A stretch of DNA of 64,000 nucleotides from Mycolicibacterium madagascariense (GCF_010729665.1 NZ_AP022610.1:3596001-3660000), one strand, 5' to 3'. Shown: positions 22,251-32,507, counted from the first letter of the stretch. Numbers and translations: made by a program. Notes: generated from the letters alone by a model not told the origin.

Positions 22251-23573
22251 ATGAGAATTCGGCAGTCGCCCGCGTGGGCGCGGTGGCCAATCCCGGCGTG
22301 GCGGCTGTTTCAGCTGCTGACCCTGGCAGCGGTCGGCTGGGCGGGGTGGCGGCTGCTGGCGACGACGCCGTACCGGATCGACATCGACGTCTACCGGATG
22401 GGCGGGCGCGCCTGGCTCGACGGCACGTCGCTCTACCGCGACGGCATCTTGTTCCGCACCGAGGCCGGTCTGGGTCTGCCGTTCACCTATCCACCGCTCG
22501 CGGCGGCCGTCTTCGCCCCGTTCGCCTTCCTCACGCTGCCCGGCGCGAGCGCGACGATCACCGTCATCACCTTCGCGCTCCTGCTGGTCACGACGGTGAT
22601 CGTGCTGACGCGACTGCAGGTGTGGGAGGCCAGCGCCGCGATCCCCGGGCCGGCGTGGCGGCGGCGGTGCTGGCTGGCGGCGGCCATCGTGGCGCCCGCG
22701 GCGGTGTACCTCGAACCGATCCGGTCCAACTTCGACTTCGGGCAGATCAACGTCGTCCTCATGACCCTGGTGATCGCCGATTGCGTGCCGCGCAAGACGC
22801 CGTGGCCGCGCGGTCTGCTGCTCGGCGTGGCCATCGCGCTCAAGCTCACCCCCGCGGTGTTCCTGCTGTACTTCCTGCTCCGTCGGGACCGGCGGGCCCT
22901 GCTGACCAGCGTGGCCTCGGCGGTCGTCGCCACCGGGATCGGGTTCGTCGTCGCCCCGCGGGACTCCTGGGTGTACTGGACCGAGACCGTGCACGACACC
23001 GACCGCATCGGCACCGCCACCTATCTGACCAACCAGAACATCGCGGGCACCCTGGCCCGGCTCGGGCTCGGGGCGACCCCTCGGTTCGTCATCTGGCTGG
23101 TCGCTTGCTTCGCGGTGCTGGCGCTGGTGGCCTGGGCGGTGCGGCGGATCCTGCGCGGGGGCGACCCGCCCGCCCCCGACGTCGCCGACTCAACGGTGCG
23201 CGCGGGTGAGCAGTCGGTGCTCGCGGTCGTCTGCGTCGCGATGTTCGGTCTGGTCGTCTCGCCGGTGTCGTGGTCACACCACTGGGTGTGGGCGCTGCCC
23301 GCGGTCCTGGTGACGGGGGTGCTCGCCTACCGGTACCGCAGCGTGGCGATGGGCGCGGTCAGCGTCGTCGGCATCCTGCTCATGTACTTCGCGCCCATCC
23401 ACCTCATGACCGAGCACAAGGAGACGTCGGCGGCGCTGTGGCGTCAGATGCTCGGCGGTTCCTACGTGTGGTGGGCGCTGGCGCTGATCGCCGTGGCGGG
23501 CATCGTCGTCCTCCGCGATCGCGCCCGCACCGGGCCTGCCGTCGACGCCGCGCCCGCGCACGCCGTCCGCTGA
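22251..23573 (+). CDS. mptC: Alpha-(1->2)-mannosyltransferase, GT-C (MptC/Rv2181-like)
   Basis: Polytopic GT-C/GT87-type mannosyltransferase, 440 residues, about ten membrane segments. The acidic motif [11 protein letters not shown] lies in the first exported loop (about 44-54), with FTYPPLAA and [11 protein letters not shown] later; these are family signatures. From memory Rv2181 places alpha-1,2-mannose branches on lipomannan/LAM, which fits mptA and pimB' nearby. A TACTCT box lies 10 nt before ATG 22251, giving a very short leader. The frame is open far upstream, but that part is antisense to the neighbouring membrane gene. Confidence 0.9.
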   Translation: MRIRQSPAWARWPIPAWRLFQLLTLAAVGWAGWRLLATTPYRIDIDVYRMGGRAWLDGTSLYRDGILFRTEAGLGLPFTYPPLAAAVFAPFAFLTLPGASATITVITFALLLVTTVIVLTRLQVWEASAAIPGPAWRRRCWLAAAIVAPAAVYLEPIRSNFDFGQINVVLMTLVIADCVPRKTPWPRGLLLGVAIALKLTPAVFLLYFLLRRDRRALLTSVASAVVATGIGFVVAPRDSWVYWTETVHDTDRIGTATYLTNQNIAGTLARLGLGATPRFVIWLVACFAVLALVAWAVRRILRGGDPPAPDVADSTVRAGEQSVLAVVCVAMFGLVVSPVSWSHHWVWALPAVLVTGVLAYRYRSVAMGAVSVVGILLMYFAPIHLMTEHKETSAALWRQMLGGSYVWWALALIAVAGIVVLRDRARTGPAVDAAPAHAVR

Positions 23574-23574
23574 G

Positions 23575-24297
23575 CTAGCCCGCCGCGGCCGACGGCATGC
23601 GCGACGCCGGGGTGGCCGCACCCTCGGCGGCCTCTTTCACGTCGGCGGCGTACAGGTCGACGTACTCCTGGTCGGAGAGCCGCATGAGTTCGTACATCAC
23701 TTCGTCGATGACGGCCCGCTCGATGAACCGGTTGCCCGCGAGCCCCTCGAAGCGGCTGAAGTCCATGGGTTTGCCGAAGCGGACCTCGACGCGGCCGAAG
23801 TGCCACATCTTCGACCCCGGCGGGTTGACGACGTCGGTGCCGATCATCGCCACCGGAATGACCGGGACCCCGGTCTCCAGTGCCAGCCGGGCGAGACCCG
23901 TCTTGCCCTTGTACAACCGGCCGTCGGGTGAGCGGGTGCCCTCGGGATACATCCCGAGCAGTTTGCCCTGCTTCACGATGCGCTCGGCGGTCGTCAGTGC
24001 GGCGCGCGCCGAGTCGGCGTCGGTGCGGTCGATCGGCACCTGTCCCGCGGCGGTGTAGAACCACCGCTGGAACCAACCCTTCAGACCGGTTCCGGTGAAG
24101 TACTCGGCCTTGGCGAGGAACGTGATCCGGCGCTTCACCACCAACGGCAGGTAGAAGCTATCGGCGACGGCGAGGTGGTTGCTGGCGAGGATGACCGCGC
24201 CCGTGTTCGGAACATGTTCCAGCCCTTGGACTTTCGGGCGCCCCAGCAGCGAGAGCAGCGGGCCCATGAACACGTACTTGAACAGCCAATACCACAT
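23575..24297 (-). CDS. 1-acyl-glycerol-3-phosphate acyltransferase, PlsC family
   Basis: Lysophospholipid acyltransferase of 240 residues. The catalytic HX4D motif is NHLAVAD near residue 40, the second block is EGTRSPDG near residue 121, and the N-terminal YWLFKYVFMGPLLSLL region probably associates with the membrane. Probably acylates lysophosphatidate or a PIM-related acceptor; substrate not evident. GGGAGG precedes the ATG by 4 nt. Counterpart of Rv2182c; convergent with the mannosyltransferase, 1 bp between stops. Confidence 0.92.
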   Translation of the reverse strand: MWYWLFKYVFMGPLLSLLGRPKVQGLEHVPNTGAVILASNHLAVADSFYLPLVVKRRITFLAKAEYFTGTGLKGWFQRWFYTAAGQVPIDRTDADSARAALTTAERIVKQGKLLGMYPEGTRSPDGRLYKGKTGLARLALETGVPVIPVAMIGTDVVNPPGSKMWHFGRVEVRFGKPMDFSRFEGLAGNRFIERAVIDEVMYELMRLSDQEYVDLYAADVKEAAEGAATPASRMPSAAAG

Positions 24298-24356
24298 CGA
24301 GCCTCCCGCGGCGGGCCCCCGGACGGCGCCCTGCGATCACTGTACCCAGTTGCCGC

Positions 24357-24767
24357 TCAGTCCTCGACGGAGACGGGGATGTGCTGGTAGCGACCGGGTG
24401 CCGGTGGCGGCGGGTCGTCGTCGGGTCCCCCATCGTCGGGGGGCGGACCGGCGGCCGGGCCCCGCCCGGACGGATCGGACGGTGGCGCGGGGGGCCCGCC
24501 CTGACCCTGGTCGAGGGCGTCGGTCATGGCGCGCACGACGGACAGCAGCGCGACGCTGTGCTCGGCGACGACGGTCAGCATCGGATGCTGTTCGCCGGTC
24601 ACCAAAGCCGCGACCGCGCACACCGGGCACCACTTCTGCTGGCATCTGCTGTCGCGCCCGGTCGTCGCGCGGGCGGCGGCCATCCGCACCGCGGGGTCGA
24701 GCCGGTCCAGGAGGGACTGCGCCAGCCGCCGCAATTCGGGGGACACGTCGGGGTGTGCGTCGCTCAC
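24357..24767 (-). CDS. Small Cys-motif protein (Rv2183c-like), unknown function
   Basis: 136 residues, function unknown. The N-terminal half is helical with a CxxxxCxxC cluster (SRCQQKWCPVCAV) that could bind zinc; the C-terminal half is Pro/Asp/Gly-rich and probably disordered. GTG 24767 overlaps the stop of the ATPase gene (GTGA), so the two are coupled and may work together. An in-frame GTG three codons upstream is less likely. Confidence 0.82.
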   Translation of the reverse strand: MSDAHPDVSPELRRLAQSLLDRLDPAVRMAAARATTGRDSRCQQKWCPVCAVAALVTGEQHPMLTVVAEHSVALLSVVRAMTDALDQGQGGPPAPPSDPSGRGPAAGPPPDDGGPDDDPPPPAPGRYQHIPVSVED

Positions 24768-26056
24768 GCGGGCCACACCTCCGGGTTCGGGCGGAATCGC
24801 ACCGTCAGCTCACCGCCGCGCAGCTGCGCGCCCACCACGGTGCACCTCCGCAGGACGGACGCCAGACGCACTCGGCGGCGCATGCCTCCGGCGCCGATGA
24901 TCAGATCGTCGTCGACCCGGCCCAGGGTCAGGGCGCCGGGATCGACCTGGGGCAACTCTAGTCTCAGCCGGTACACCGCATCGAGCCCGGAGCCCGATTC
25001 CCGGTCGACGACGGGGCGCACCGGCCCCGGCGGCGCCGAGCCGTCGCGCTGCCGGGCGCCGGCGAGCAGCTCGGCCAGCGCCTTCGGGCCGATCGGCTCG
25101 CCCGCGAGATGCGGGACGAGCACCAGCGTGACGTCACCGATCGTGGTGGCCAACTCGTCGAGCACGGCGCGCTGCTCGGCGATCCGCTCGCTGTACCAGT
25201 CGAACGCGGGATGCTCGGGCAGGTTGTGGTATTCGAACGAATCGTCCTGCACCAGAATCTGATTGACGATCAGCTCGTCGACGGACACCCCCATCAGGGC
25301 CAGGGCACCCAGCGTCCTGGTCGCCTCGGCCGCGACCACCCGCTCGGCGGTCAGGACGAGGTGGGCGCTGACCCGACTCGAGTCGGTGAGCATCTCGCCG
25401 AGCCGATCGGTGCCTGCCGCGACGCGCTCCAGCAGGGCGACCAGGCCCGCGGTGCCGGCGTCGTCCCCGGCGAGGGACAACCTGCGGTGCCGCGGCCAGG
25501 CGCGTTCGAGGTACATGCCCAGCGCGGCGGGCAGGGTCAGCATCCGCATGGCATCCGCGGTCGAGGCGCAGTCCACGACGACGTGGTCCCAGCACCCCGA
25601 CGCCGCGAGCGCGCCCACCTCGTCGAGACCCAGCACTTCCTGAATGCCCGGCAGAGCCGAAAGCTCTTCTGGCGCAACGTCTCCGATGTCGGATTCGGGG
25701 AACCGGGCGGCCAGCACGCCGGCCACCTCCCGCCACCGCTGCTCGAGCAGGGCCAGCGTGTCGAGGGCCAGCGCGTCGAGGAAGCCACCGGTCGAGCCGT
25801 CGGCACCCGCGTCGAGGTCGGCGAGCACCCGCGTGGGAGCCCGCTCACCGGTGGGGACGATGGGAACGCCCAGCACGTCCCCCGTCGAGTGCGCCTGGTC
25901 GGTCGAGACGATCAGCACGCGCAGACCATGGCGCGCGTCACGGACCGCAGTAGCGGTGGCCAGGGTGGACTTGCCCACTCCACCCTTGCCGACGAAGAGG
26001 CTGATCCTGGCGCTTCCTGCTGCGGGAGGGTCGTCCGGAACGTTGCGCTCAGTCAG
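24764..26056 (-). CDS. ArsA/GET3-type P-loop ATPase (Rv2184c-like), probable CTG start
   Basis: Deviant Walker A ATPase of the ArsA/Get3/MinD class: LFVGKGGVGKSTLATATA, then VSTDQAHSTGDVLG as switch I. About 430 residues. The first standard initiation codon in this frame is the GTG inside GVGKST, which would destroy the nucleotide loop. Upstream the frame is open to a TGA, with no ATG, GTG or TTG. The best candidate is CTG 26056, which overlaps the stop of the START-like gene over CTGACTGA, so initiation may depend on coupling. Paired with the Cys-motif protein downstream. Confidence 0.85.
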   Translation of the reverse strand: MTERNVPDDPPAAGSARISLFVGKGGVGKSTLATATAVRDARHGLRVLIVSTDQAHSTGDVLGVPIVPTGERAPTRVLADLDAGADGSTGGFLDALALDTLALLEQRWREVAGVLAARFPESDIGDVAPEELSALPGIQEVLGLDEVGALAASGCWDHVVVDCASTADAMRMLTLPAALGMYLERAWPRHRRLSLAGDDAGTAGLVALLERVAAGTDRLGEMLTDSSRVSAHLVLTAERVVAAEATRTLGALALMGVSVDELIVNQILVQDDSFEYHNLPEHPAFDWYSERIAEQRAVLDELATTIGDVTLVLVPHLAGEPIGPKALAELLAGARQRDGSAPPGPVRPVVDRESGSGLDAVYRLRLELPQVDPGALTLGRVDDDLIIGAGGMRRRVRLASVLRRCTVVGAQLRGGELTVRFRPNPEVWPA

Positions 26057-26486
26057 CCTCGACTCGTTTCTTCAGATCCTTCAGCGCGGTGTCGGTGAGC
26101 CGGCGCTCGGCCTTGCGCTTGAGCAGTCCGATCATGGGGATGACCAGGTCCACCGACAGCTCATAGGTCACGTCGGTGCCAGAACCCTTGGGAGACAACA
26201 GGTATTTCCCGTCCAGCGCCCGCAGCAGCGAGCTGGACACCAGCGACCAGGTGACCGACGCGCGATCGGCGGGCCAGGTGTAGGCCAGCACCATCGTGTC
26301 CTTGAGCACCGCGGCGTCGAGCACCAGCCGGGCCGTCTTCGGGTAGCCCTGGTCGTCGGTGTCGAGGACCTCGGTCTCCTTGTACTCCGCCACCCAGTCC
26401 GGGTAGGAACCGATGTCGGCGATGACGTCCATCACCGTCGCCGGGTCGGCGTCGATGTGGATCGTCTGCGCAGTCTTGTCCGCCAC
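26049..26486 (-). CDS. START/SRPBCC-domain protein (Rv2185c-like)
   Basis: 145-residue SRPBCC (polyketide cyclase/START-like) protein. The typical opening is IHIDADPATVMDVIADIGSYPDWV (residues 9-32), followed by strand-rich sequence and a C-terminal helix RKAERRLTDTALKDLKKRVE that closes the hydrophobic cavity. Ligand unknown. GTG 26486. The 3' end overlaps the proposed CTG start of the ATPase gene. Confidence 0.9.
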   Translation of the reverse strand: MADKTAQTIHIDADPATVMDVIADIGSYPDWVAEYKETEVLDTDDQGYPKTARLVLDAAVLKDTMVLAYTWPADRASVTWSLVSSSLLRALDGKYLLSPKGSGTDVTYELSVDLVIPMIGLLKRKAERRLTDTALKDLKKRVEAD

Positions 26487-26580
26487 GTGTTCACTTCCCC
26501 GGGTCGTTAGAGCGCCGCTGGACTCGCGTCCTTCCGCACAGAAATGTACCCGTCCCGCCCGGATCGCTGCTTCGGAGCGC

Positions 26581-26970
26581 TCACGCCAGCCGTGACATCC
26601 CGACCTCGCGCGACGCCTCCAGCCTCTGCTTGACCTCGAACGCCATCTTCTTGCCGGCCACCCGCCGCTGATGGTTGGCCTTCGCGAGATCCATCTTCGC
26701 CAACTGCCAGGCCGCGACGCCCGCGGGCTCGGCGTGCACGAAGTAGTGCAGGATGACGCCGTCGAACGACGCCTCCAGCCACACCTCCATCGTGCCGGTG
26801 AGCGCGCCGGTCACCGTCCAGCGCTGCCCGGCCGGGCCCCGGTCCTCCACGACCGACAACCGCAGATCGGGCCACCACCGCCGCCAGCTCGACGGGTCGG
26901 CGACCGCCCGCCCGACGTCGGCGGGGTCGGCGCACACGAAGGTCTCGTCGGCGACCTGAATGCTGTTCAT
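26581..26970 (-). CDS. SRPBCC-like small protein (Rv2186c-like)
   Basis: 129 residues. It has a second START-like pattern ([27 protein letters not shown]), shorter than its neighbour, with a basic C-terminal helix ([21 protein letters not shown]). Ligand unknown. Separated by 94 bp from the next START-like gene and divergent from fadD15 with 91 bp between starts. Two adjacent SRPBCC genes suggest duplication or a hetero-pair. Confidence 0.85.
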   Translation of the reverse strand: MNSIQVADETFVCADPADVGRAVADPSSWRRWWPDLRLSVVEDRGPAGQRWTVTGALTGTMEVWLEASFDGVILHYFVHAEPAGVAAWQLAKMDLAKANHQRRVAGKKMAFEVKQRLEASREVGMSRLA

Positions 26971-27061
26971 GGCTTCCTACCTTCACACATACGCCGCCGC
27001 GACACGACGGGTGGCCGACTACGCTGGTCGGACACACCTACCGTCCGAAAGGGCCCTCATC

Positions 27062-28873
27062 GTGCGCGAGTTCAGCGTCCCGGCTTCGTTCACCGTCGAC
27101 GAGCACGACACCGTCGTCAGCTCCGTGTTCACCCTCGCCGCCGACGATCCGAACCACGTCATCATCCAGCGCCTCGTCGACGGCTCCTGGACCGACGTGA
27201 CCTGCGCTCAGGTCGCCGATCAGGTCCGCGCGACCGCACGGGGGCTCATCGCCGAGGGCGTCGAGCCGGGCGATCGCGTCGCGATCCTGTCGGCGACCCG
27301 GTACGAATGGCCGATCCTGGACTTCGCCATCCTGTCGATCGGCGCCGTCACCGTGCCGATCTACGAGACCAGTTCGGCCGAGCAGGTGCGGTTCGTCCTC
27401 GGCGACTCCGGTGCCGTGGCGGCGTTCGCCGAGACCGACGAGCACTTCGCCACCATCGACCAGCTCAAGGGTGAGTTGCCCGCCCTACGCCACGTCTACT
27501 GCGTCGACGGTTCCGGGCCCGCCGCCCTCGACGAACTCGCCAGGATCGGCGGCGACGTCGACCCGAGCCTCGTCACCTCCCGGCTGCAGGCCATTCGCTC
27601 CGCCGACGTCGCGACCCTCGTCTACACCTCCGGCACCACCGGACGGCCCAAGGGTTGCCAGCTGACGCACTCCAACCTGCTCCACGAAATGCGCGGGGCG
27701 AAGGCGTGCTTCCCGGATCTGCTGGACAAGGGCGAGAAGCTCCTGGTGTTCCTGCCGCTGGCGCACGTGCTGGCGCGCGCCATCACCATCGCGGCGTTCA
27801 GCAACGGGGTGACGCTGGGGTTCACCAGCGACGTCAAGAACCTGGTGCCCACCCTGGCGGTGTTCACGCCGACGCTGGTGGTGTCGGTGCCCCGCGTCTT
27901 CGAGAAGGTCTACAACACCGCCGAGCAGAATGCGCGCGACGGCGGCAAGGGCGCGATCTTCGCCGCGGCGGCCGACACCGCGATCGCGTGGAGTCAGGCC
28001 ATCGCGACCGGCAAGGGCCCCGGCCTGCTGCTGCGGGCCAAGCACGCGGTCTTCGATCGGCTGGTCTACGGCAAGCTCCGCGCCGCGCTCGGCGGCAACT
28101 GCCGCGCCGCGATCTCGGGGGGCGCCCCGCTGGGCGCACGGCTCGGACACTTCTACCGCGGCGTCGGGCTCACCATCTACGAGGGCTACGGCCTCACCGA
28201 GACCAGCGCGGCGATCACCGTCAACCGGGTCGGTGACGTCAAGGTCGGCTCGGTCGGAAAGTTGTTGCCCGGCAACGCCATGCGCATCGACGACGACGGC
28301 GAGCTGCTGGTCTACGGCGGCGTCGTCTTCTCCGGCTACTGGCACAACGAGACCGAGACCGCGGCGGCGATCACCGACGGTTGGTTCCACACCGGCGACC
28401 TCGGGGCGATCGACGAGCAGGGCTTCCTGAGCATCGTGGGTCGCAAGAAGGAGATCATCGTGACCGCCGGCGGCAAGAACGTCGCCCCGGCGCTGCTCGA
28501 AGACCGGCTGCGGGCGCACCCGCTGATCAGCCAGGCCATGGTCGTCGGTGACGCGCAGCCGTTCATCGCAGCCCTCATCACGATCGACCCCGAGGCGTTC
28601 CCCGGCTGGAAGCAACGCCACGGCAAGGCCGCGTCGGCGACCGTGGGCGACCTGACCGAGGATCCCGATCTGACGGCCGAGGTCGACCTCGCCGTCAAGG
28701 ACGCGAATCAGGCGGTCTCCCATGCGGAGTCGATCCGCAAGTTCCGCATCCTGCCCGTCGACTTCACCGAGGACACCGGCGAACTCACCCCCACGCTGAA
28801 GGTCAAGCGCAAGGTGGTCGCCGAGAAGTTCGCGGGCGACATCGACGCGCTCTACGCCAAGGCCGGCGGCTAA
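27062..28873 (+). CDS. fadD15: Long-chain fatty-acid--CoA ligase FadD15
   Basis: AMP-forming acyl-CoA synthetase, 603 residues. The AMP-binding signature [15 protein letters not shown] is near residue 189, [12 protein letters not shown] near 376, WFHTGDLG near 444 and the C-terminal lysine region [15 protein letters not shown] near 462. GTG 27062 is preceded by AAAGGG at 9 nt and starts the conserved [11 protein letters not shown] sequence; the frame is open further upstream without homologous sequence. Overlaps pimB' by 4 bp tail to tail. Confidence 0.95.
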   Translation: MREFSVPASFTVDEHDTVVSSVFTLAADDPNHVIIQRLVDGSWTDVTCAQVADQVRATARGLIAEGVEPGDRVAILSATRYEWPILDFAILSIGAVTVPIYETSSAEQVRFVLGDSGAVAAFAETDEHFATIDQLKGELPALRHVYCVDGSGPAALDELARIGGDVDPSLVTSRLQAIRSADVATLVYTSGTTGRPKGCQLTHSNLLHEMRGAKACFPDLLDKGEKLLVFLPLAHVLARAITIAAFSNGVTLGFTSDVKNLVPTLAVFTPTLVVSVPRVFEKVYNTAEQNARDGGKGAIFAAAADTAIAWSQAIATGKGPGLLLRAKHAVFDRLVYGKLRAALGGNCRAAISGGAPLGARLGHFYRGVGLTIYEGYGLTETSAAITVNRVGDVKVGSVGKLLPGNAMRIDDDGELLVYGGVVFSGYWHNETETAAAITDGWFHTGDLGAIDEQGFLSIVGRKKEIIVTAGGKNVAPALLEDRLRAHPLISQAMVVGDAQPFIAALITIDPEAFPGWKQRHGKAASATVGDLTEDPDLTAEVDLAVKDANQAVSHAESIRKFRILPVDFTEDTGELTPTLKVKRKVVAEKFAGDIDALYAKAGG

Positions 28874-30006
28874 CCCGTCAGCAACTCGGACAGGCGCGCC
28901 GCCCTGGTGCGCCACTGACAGTTGTCGACGACCCACTTGCGACCGGCGCGCCCCATTGCGGCCGCCCGGTCGGGGTCGGCGAGCAGGTCCCCCACCGCCG
29001 CGGCGATCGCGCCGACGTCCCACCCGTCGACGACGACGCCGGTCTCCCCGTCGACGACGGCTTCCGGCGCTCCCCCGGAATTGCCCGCGACGACCGGCAC
29101 GCCCACCGCCGACGCCTCCAGATAGACGATGCCGAATCCCTCGACGTCGAGCCCGGAGCCGCGGGTGCGACACGGCATCGCGAACACGTCGGCCATCGCG
29201 TGGTGGGCGGGCAGCTCCTCCCCGGGCACCGCCCCGGTGAACACGACGTGCTGCGCGACGCCGAACCGCCGCGCCAACCGATGCAGGTCCTCGGCGTAGG
29301 GGCCGTTGCCGACGATCACCAGCGCCGTACCCGGCACCCGGTCGGTGATCGCGGGCAGCGCGCGGATCAGCATGTCCTGCCCCTTGCGGGGCACCAGTCG
29401 CGACAGGCACACCACGACCGGCCGCTCCCCCAGCCCGTAGCGGGCGCGCATCTGCGCCCGGGCCACCGAATCGGGTTCGAACCGGTCGGTGTCCACGCCA
29501 GGGGCGAGCCGCTCGAGCGCGGCGGCGGGCCCGAACGCGGAGGCGAACCGGCGGCGCGTGTAGTCGCTGATGAACGTGACGACGTCGGTGTGATCTCCGA
29601 TGCGCCGCAGCGCCGTTCGCGCGAGCGGCAGCATCGACCAACCCACCTCGTGGCCGTGCGTGCTGGCCAGTACGCGGGTGGCCCCGGCATCGCGCGCCAG
29701 CGGCGCCAGGAGGGCCAGCGGCGCGGCGGCGCCGAACCACACCGTCTCGATCCCGCGGTCGGCGATCAGCCGTCGCATTCGCCTCGCCACCGACGGCTCG
29801 GGATGCATCAGTGACGTCGGATGGCGCACGATCTGCACGCCGACGTCGCGGGCGGCGGCGTCGTAGGCGGCATCGTCCTTCCACCGCGGCGCGTAGACCG
29901 TGATCGGATCGGCGCCGACGAGTTCCCCGACCAGGTTCTCGAGGTAGGACTGAATGCCGCCGCGGCGAGGCGGAAAGTCATTGGTGACCAACAGGATTCG
30001 AGTCAC
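28870..30006 (-). CDS. pimB': GDP-mannose:phosphatidylinositol monomannoside mannosyltransferase PimB'
   Basis: GT4 glycosyltransferase that adds the second mannose in PIM synthesis on the cytoplasmic face. 378 residues. Visible are the N-terminal acceptor loop [14 protein letters not shown] (residues 8-21), the linker [18 protein letters not shown] and the C-terminal EX7E motif EGFGIVYLE with SGGAPEAV. Counterpart of Rv2188c (also annotated pimC/pimB homologue). Together with mptA and the mptC-type gene it forms a dispersed mannan-synthesis set in this window. GTG start, 18 bp after the frameshifted gene. Confidence 0.92.
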   Translation of the reverse strand: MTRILLVTNDFPPRRGGIQSYLENLVGELVGADPITVYAPRWKDDAAYDAAARDVGVQIVRHPTSLMHPEPSVARRMRRLIADRGIETVWFGAAAPLALLAPLARDAGATRVLASTHGHEVGWSMLPLARTALRRIGDHTDVVTFISDYTRRRFASAFGPAAALERLAPGVDTDRFEPDSVARAQMRARYGLGERPVVVCLSRLVPRKGQDMLIRALPAITDRVPGTALVIVGNGPYAEDLHRLARRFGVAQHVVFTGAVPGEELPAHHAMADVFAMPCRTRGSGLDVEGFGIVYLEASAVGVPVVAGNSGGAPEAVVDGETGVVVDGWDVGAIAAAVGDLLADPDRAAAMGRAGRKWVVDNCQWRTRAARLSELLTG

Positions 30007-30024
30007 CGGCGGTCTCCCGGGACG

Positions 30025-30872
30025 TCAGCCACTGAGCCAGACGCGCCACGCGGCGAGCACCTGCGGGGTGTCCGCACCGAGGGTCTGCCGGATGGCCGTC
30101 GCCGCATCGGGATGCCCCGGCGCGCAGGCCGTCACGTAGAGACTGCGCAGGGCGGCGGCACCGTAGCGGCTGACGACGAAGCGGCTGAACCACCACGCCC
30201 TGTCGGCGGCCAGCGAGCCGACCGCGCCGGGGGCGTTCAGTCCGGCGTCCGTCGGCAGCTGCGCCAGTGTCGCCGCCGCGGCGGGTCCCGGCAACGGCGT
30301 CGGCGGACGGCCGATGAAGTCGGCGACGCCCTCGGCCAGCCAGCGCGGTGCGTCCGCCGCGGTGCGGTCCCTCGCCGCGTAGTGGAAGAGTTCGCGCCGC
30401 ACGGCGACCTGCAACGCGTTCTCCGTCATCGAGCTGGCCCCCGGCGAGAAGACGATGCGCTGCGCGGTCGTCGCGGCGGCGACGTCGGACGCCCCACCGG
30501 CCAGCGCACGGAACTGCTCGTCGGTGCCGGTCAGGACCACCACGATGGTGCGAGACCAGTCATCGCCCCAGAACGCGCTGACCGCGTCCGCGGCGCCGTC
30601 CAGATCGCCCCACACCCGGCCCTCCACGTCGGCCGTCCTGGCCCCACCGAGTGCGACCAGCGATACCGTGCGACCGTCGCGCAGCGTCATCGGGTCCGTC
30701 GGCGACGAGGGAACGTCCAGTGAGGCGTGGGTGGCCGCGGGTGACCCGGGATCGGTGGCGTGCGCCCCCCGAACGGGTGGGCGACGAGCACTGCGGCGGC
30801 GGCTAGCTCGGCCAGCAGGAGCAGGCCGACCAGCGGACGCTCAGTACCGGCGGACGTTGTGGATCGGCGCAT
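30025..30872 (-). CDS. Membrane-anchored peptidase-like protein (Rv2189c-like), apparent frameshift
   Basis: The gene reads in two frames. The 5' part (ATG 30872) encodes a membrane anchor (PLVGLLLLAELAAAAVLVAHPFGG) and then degenerates into Pro/Arg sequence to a stop at 30687. The 3' part, open to 30025, encodes about 235 residues (VPSSPTDPMTLRDGRTVSLVA onward) with a peptidase-MA-like pattern, ELFHYA followed by WLAEGVADFIG. Its HExxH-like motif looks degenerate. The switch falls at a run of six G (minus strand, 30765-30770): one extra G would join the anchor to HATDPGSPAATH. Either a true frameshift or a base-call error. The ATG overlaps the hydrolase gene by 32 bp. Confidence 0.72.
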
Positions 30873-31983
30873 TGTCCACCGGAGCGACTCGCACCGGTGT
30901 GCCGTACGTCGACGCGTGCACCATCATCCCGTCGCCGATGTAGATGCCCACGTGCGATGCGTCCGAGTAGTAGGTGATGAGGTCGCCCGGCTGCATCTGG
31001 TCCATCGACACGGGCTGACCACCCTGTGCCAGCGCCTGGCTGGAGTGGGGCAGGTTGACACCCGCCTGACCGAAGGCCCACATGACGAGGCCCGAGCAGT
31101 CGAATGCGCCGGGGCCGGCTGCGCCCCAGGAGTACGGCGATCCAATCCGGGTCAGTGCGGCCTGCACGGCGACCATGCCCTCACCGTCCGGGTTGGGGGC
31201 CGGGGCAGCGTCGGGCGGCGGTGCGACGTCGCCGGGGTCGACGCTCGGCGGCGCTGCGGCCAGCACGTCCGGCGAATCGGGTGGCGGCGGAGCGGCGGGG
31301 GCCGGCGGCATCGGTGGCGGCGGCGGGACCGCCGCGAGCGCCTCGCGTTGGGCCGGGGTCAGGGCGGTGTACTGCGACTTGACGATCGCGATCTGCACCT
31401 GCAGCTTGCTTTGCTTGGATTGCAGGTCCGCGCGCACTGCGGCGGCCTGCTCGGCGGCGGTCTTGGCGTCCGCGGCCGATTTCGCCGACTCCACCTCGGC
31501 CTGGTTGGCCGCCACGCTGCTGCTCTTGAAGTTCTGCATCTGCGCCGACATCTCGGTGGCCATCACGCGCTGCACCGAGAGCTGGTCGATGAGGAGTTGC
31601 GGGGAGTTGGCGGTGAGCATCGCGTCGAGACCGCTGGTCCGGCCGCCCATGTACTGCGCTGCAGCAACCTTGTCGACGGAGGTCTGGAAGGTTGCTAGCT
31701 GCGCCTTCGCGGCATCGACGGCAGCAACGTCGGCAGCGTGCTTCTGCTCGGCCGCACGCTGTGCCTGCAGCTTGTTGCCCAGATCGAGCTCGGCGCTATG
31801 CATGGCCTCGGTGGTCTCCTCGGCCTGCCGAGACAGCTGATTGAGCTTTGCCACCGCATCCTCGGACGGGTCTGCGTGCACACCTCCGGCTACCACTCCA
31901 CCAGCGATCATCAGACCCGCCAGGGCACCAACGATCGGACGCCGAAGACCACGTGTGCACCGGTGCATAGCGTCAAAACTCAA
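30841..31983 (-). CDS. ripC: NlpC/P60 peptidoglycan endopeptidase, RipC-like
   Basis: Secreted D,L-endopeptidase of cell separation, 380 residues. A signal sequence (GLRRPIVGALAGLMIAGGVVAGGVHA) is followed by a long coiled coil (about 42-205) typical of FtsEX-activated hydrolases. A Pro-rich linker (220-265) leads to the NlpC/P60 domain with catalytic Cys296 in FDCSG, His344 in DASHVG and His356. TTG 31983 is preferred because AAGGA lies 9 nt upstream; ATG 31968 is five codons shorter. Resembles Rv2190c. Confidence 0.92.
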   Translation of the reverse strand: MSFDAMHRCTRGLRRPIVGALAGLMIAGGVVAGGVHADPSEDAVAKLNQLSRQAEETTEAMHSAELDLGNKLQAQRAAEQKHAADVAAVDAAKAQLATFQTSVDKVAAAQYMGGRTSGLDAMLTANSPQLLIDQLSVQRVMATEMSAQMQNFKSSSVAANQAEVESAKSAADAKTAAEQAAAVRADLQSKQSKLQVQIAIVKSQYTALTPAQREALAAVPPPPPMPPAPAAPPPPDSPDVLAAAPPSVDPGDVAPPPDAAPAPNPDGEGMVAVQAALTRIGSPYSWGAAGPGAFDCSGLVMWAFGQAGVNLPHSSQALAQGGQPVSMDQMQPGDLITYYSDASHVGIYIGDGMMVHASTYGTPVRVAPVDNAPIHNVRRY

Positions 31984-32134
31984 GATTTCGCGTCCTTCAA
32001 CTGCCGTAAGCGAGCCGCCCGAACTGCGTGAGGTCTCAGATAGGTTACGAAACGGCATCGGGGTTGTCCAACAGAGGACGCAAATTTAACAGGCGTCGCG
32101 GGAATTTTTCGCTGCCATGGGGTATTCACCCCTG

Positions 32135-32401
32135 TTACGCAACTCCGTCGGCCCGCCCCCGGTGAATGGGAACCAGCCGCAATCGTGGCGCCATTCCGGC
32201 GTCGGCCAGCACTTCGAGCGCTCGGCGCTCGTCGGCCAGCAAAGTCTCTGGCACCCCAAGCAACACGCTGATGACACAGTCCTTGCACCCGTGTCCGCGC
32301 ACTGCGCAGTCATCACAGTCGATGTGCACGGTCCCGGGATCGGGTCCCATCCGGTCCGATCGTGCCTCTGGCAGGTCCGGTCCCGTCTCTGGTCGAGTCA
32401 T
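32135..32401 (-). CDS. Small Cys-rich conserved protein
   Basis: 88-residue protein. A Gly/Pro/Arg-rich leader is followed by [27 protein letters not shown], with a CxxC...CxxC arrangement that probably binds zinc, and then by [24 protein letters not shown]. The Cys core and the EVLADAG helix recall a conserved actinobacterial small family of unknown function. The frame extends upstream, but that part is antisense to the nuclease gene. Starts 106 bp from the divergent nuclease gene. Confidence 0.8.
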   Translation of the reverse strand: MTRPETGPDLPEARSDRMGPDPGTVHIDCDDCAVRGHGCKDCVISVLLGVPETLLADERRALEVLADAGMAPRLRLVPIHRGRADGVA

Positions 32402-32494
32402 GGCCGCACTCCTCTCATTCGAGTTACGGCGCACGCTAGCGACGGGCACCGACACGCATCGCATTCGCTGCCCGCCGGTGTCGGTCGTCGGGCT

Positions 32495-32500
32495 TACGGT
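32495..32500 (+). promoter_or_regulatory. -10 box for leaderless DnaQ/GIY-YIG nuclease gene
   Basis: TACGGT, 7 nt before ATG 32508. Supports that start over the upstream open frame. Confidence 0.5.
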
Positions 32501-32507
32501 CCCTGCC

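Noticed and set aside
31984..32134. c-di-AMP (ydaO-type) riboswitch in the leader of the RipC-like gene
   Set aside because: Such elements occur before some mycobacterial cell-wall hydrolase genes, but the conserved core was not recognisable in these 151 bp.
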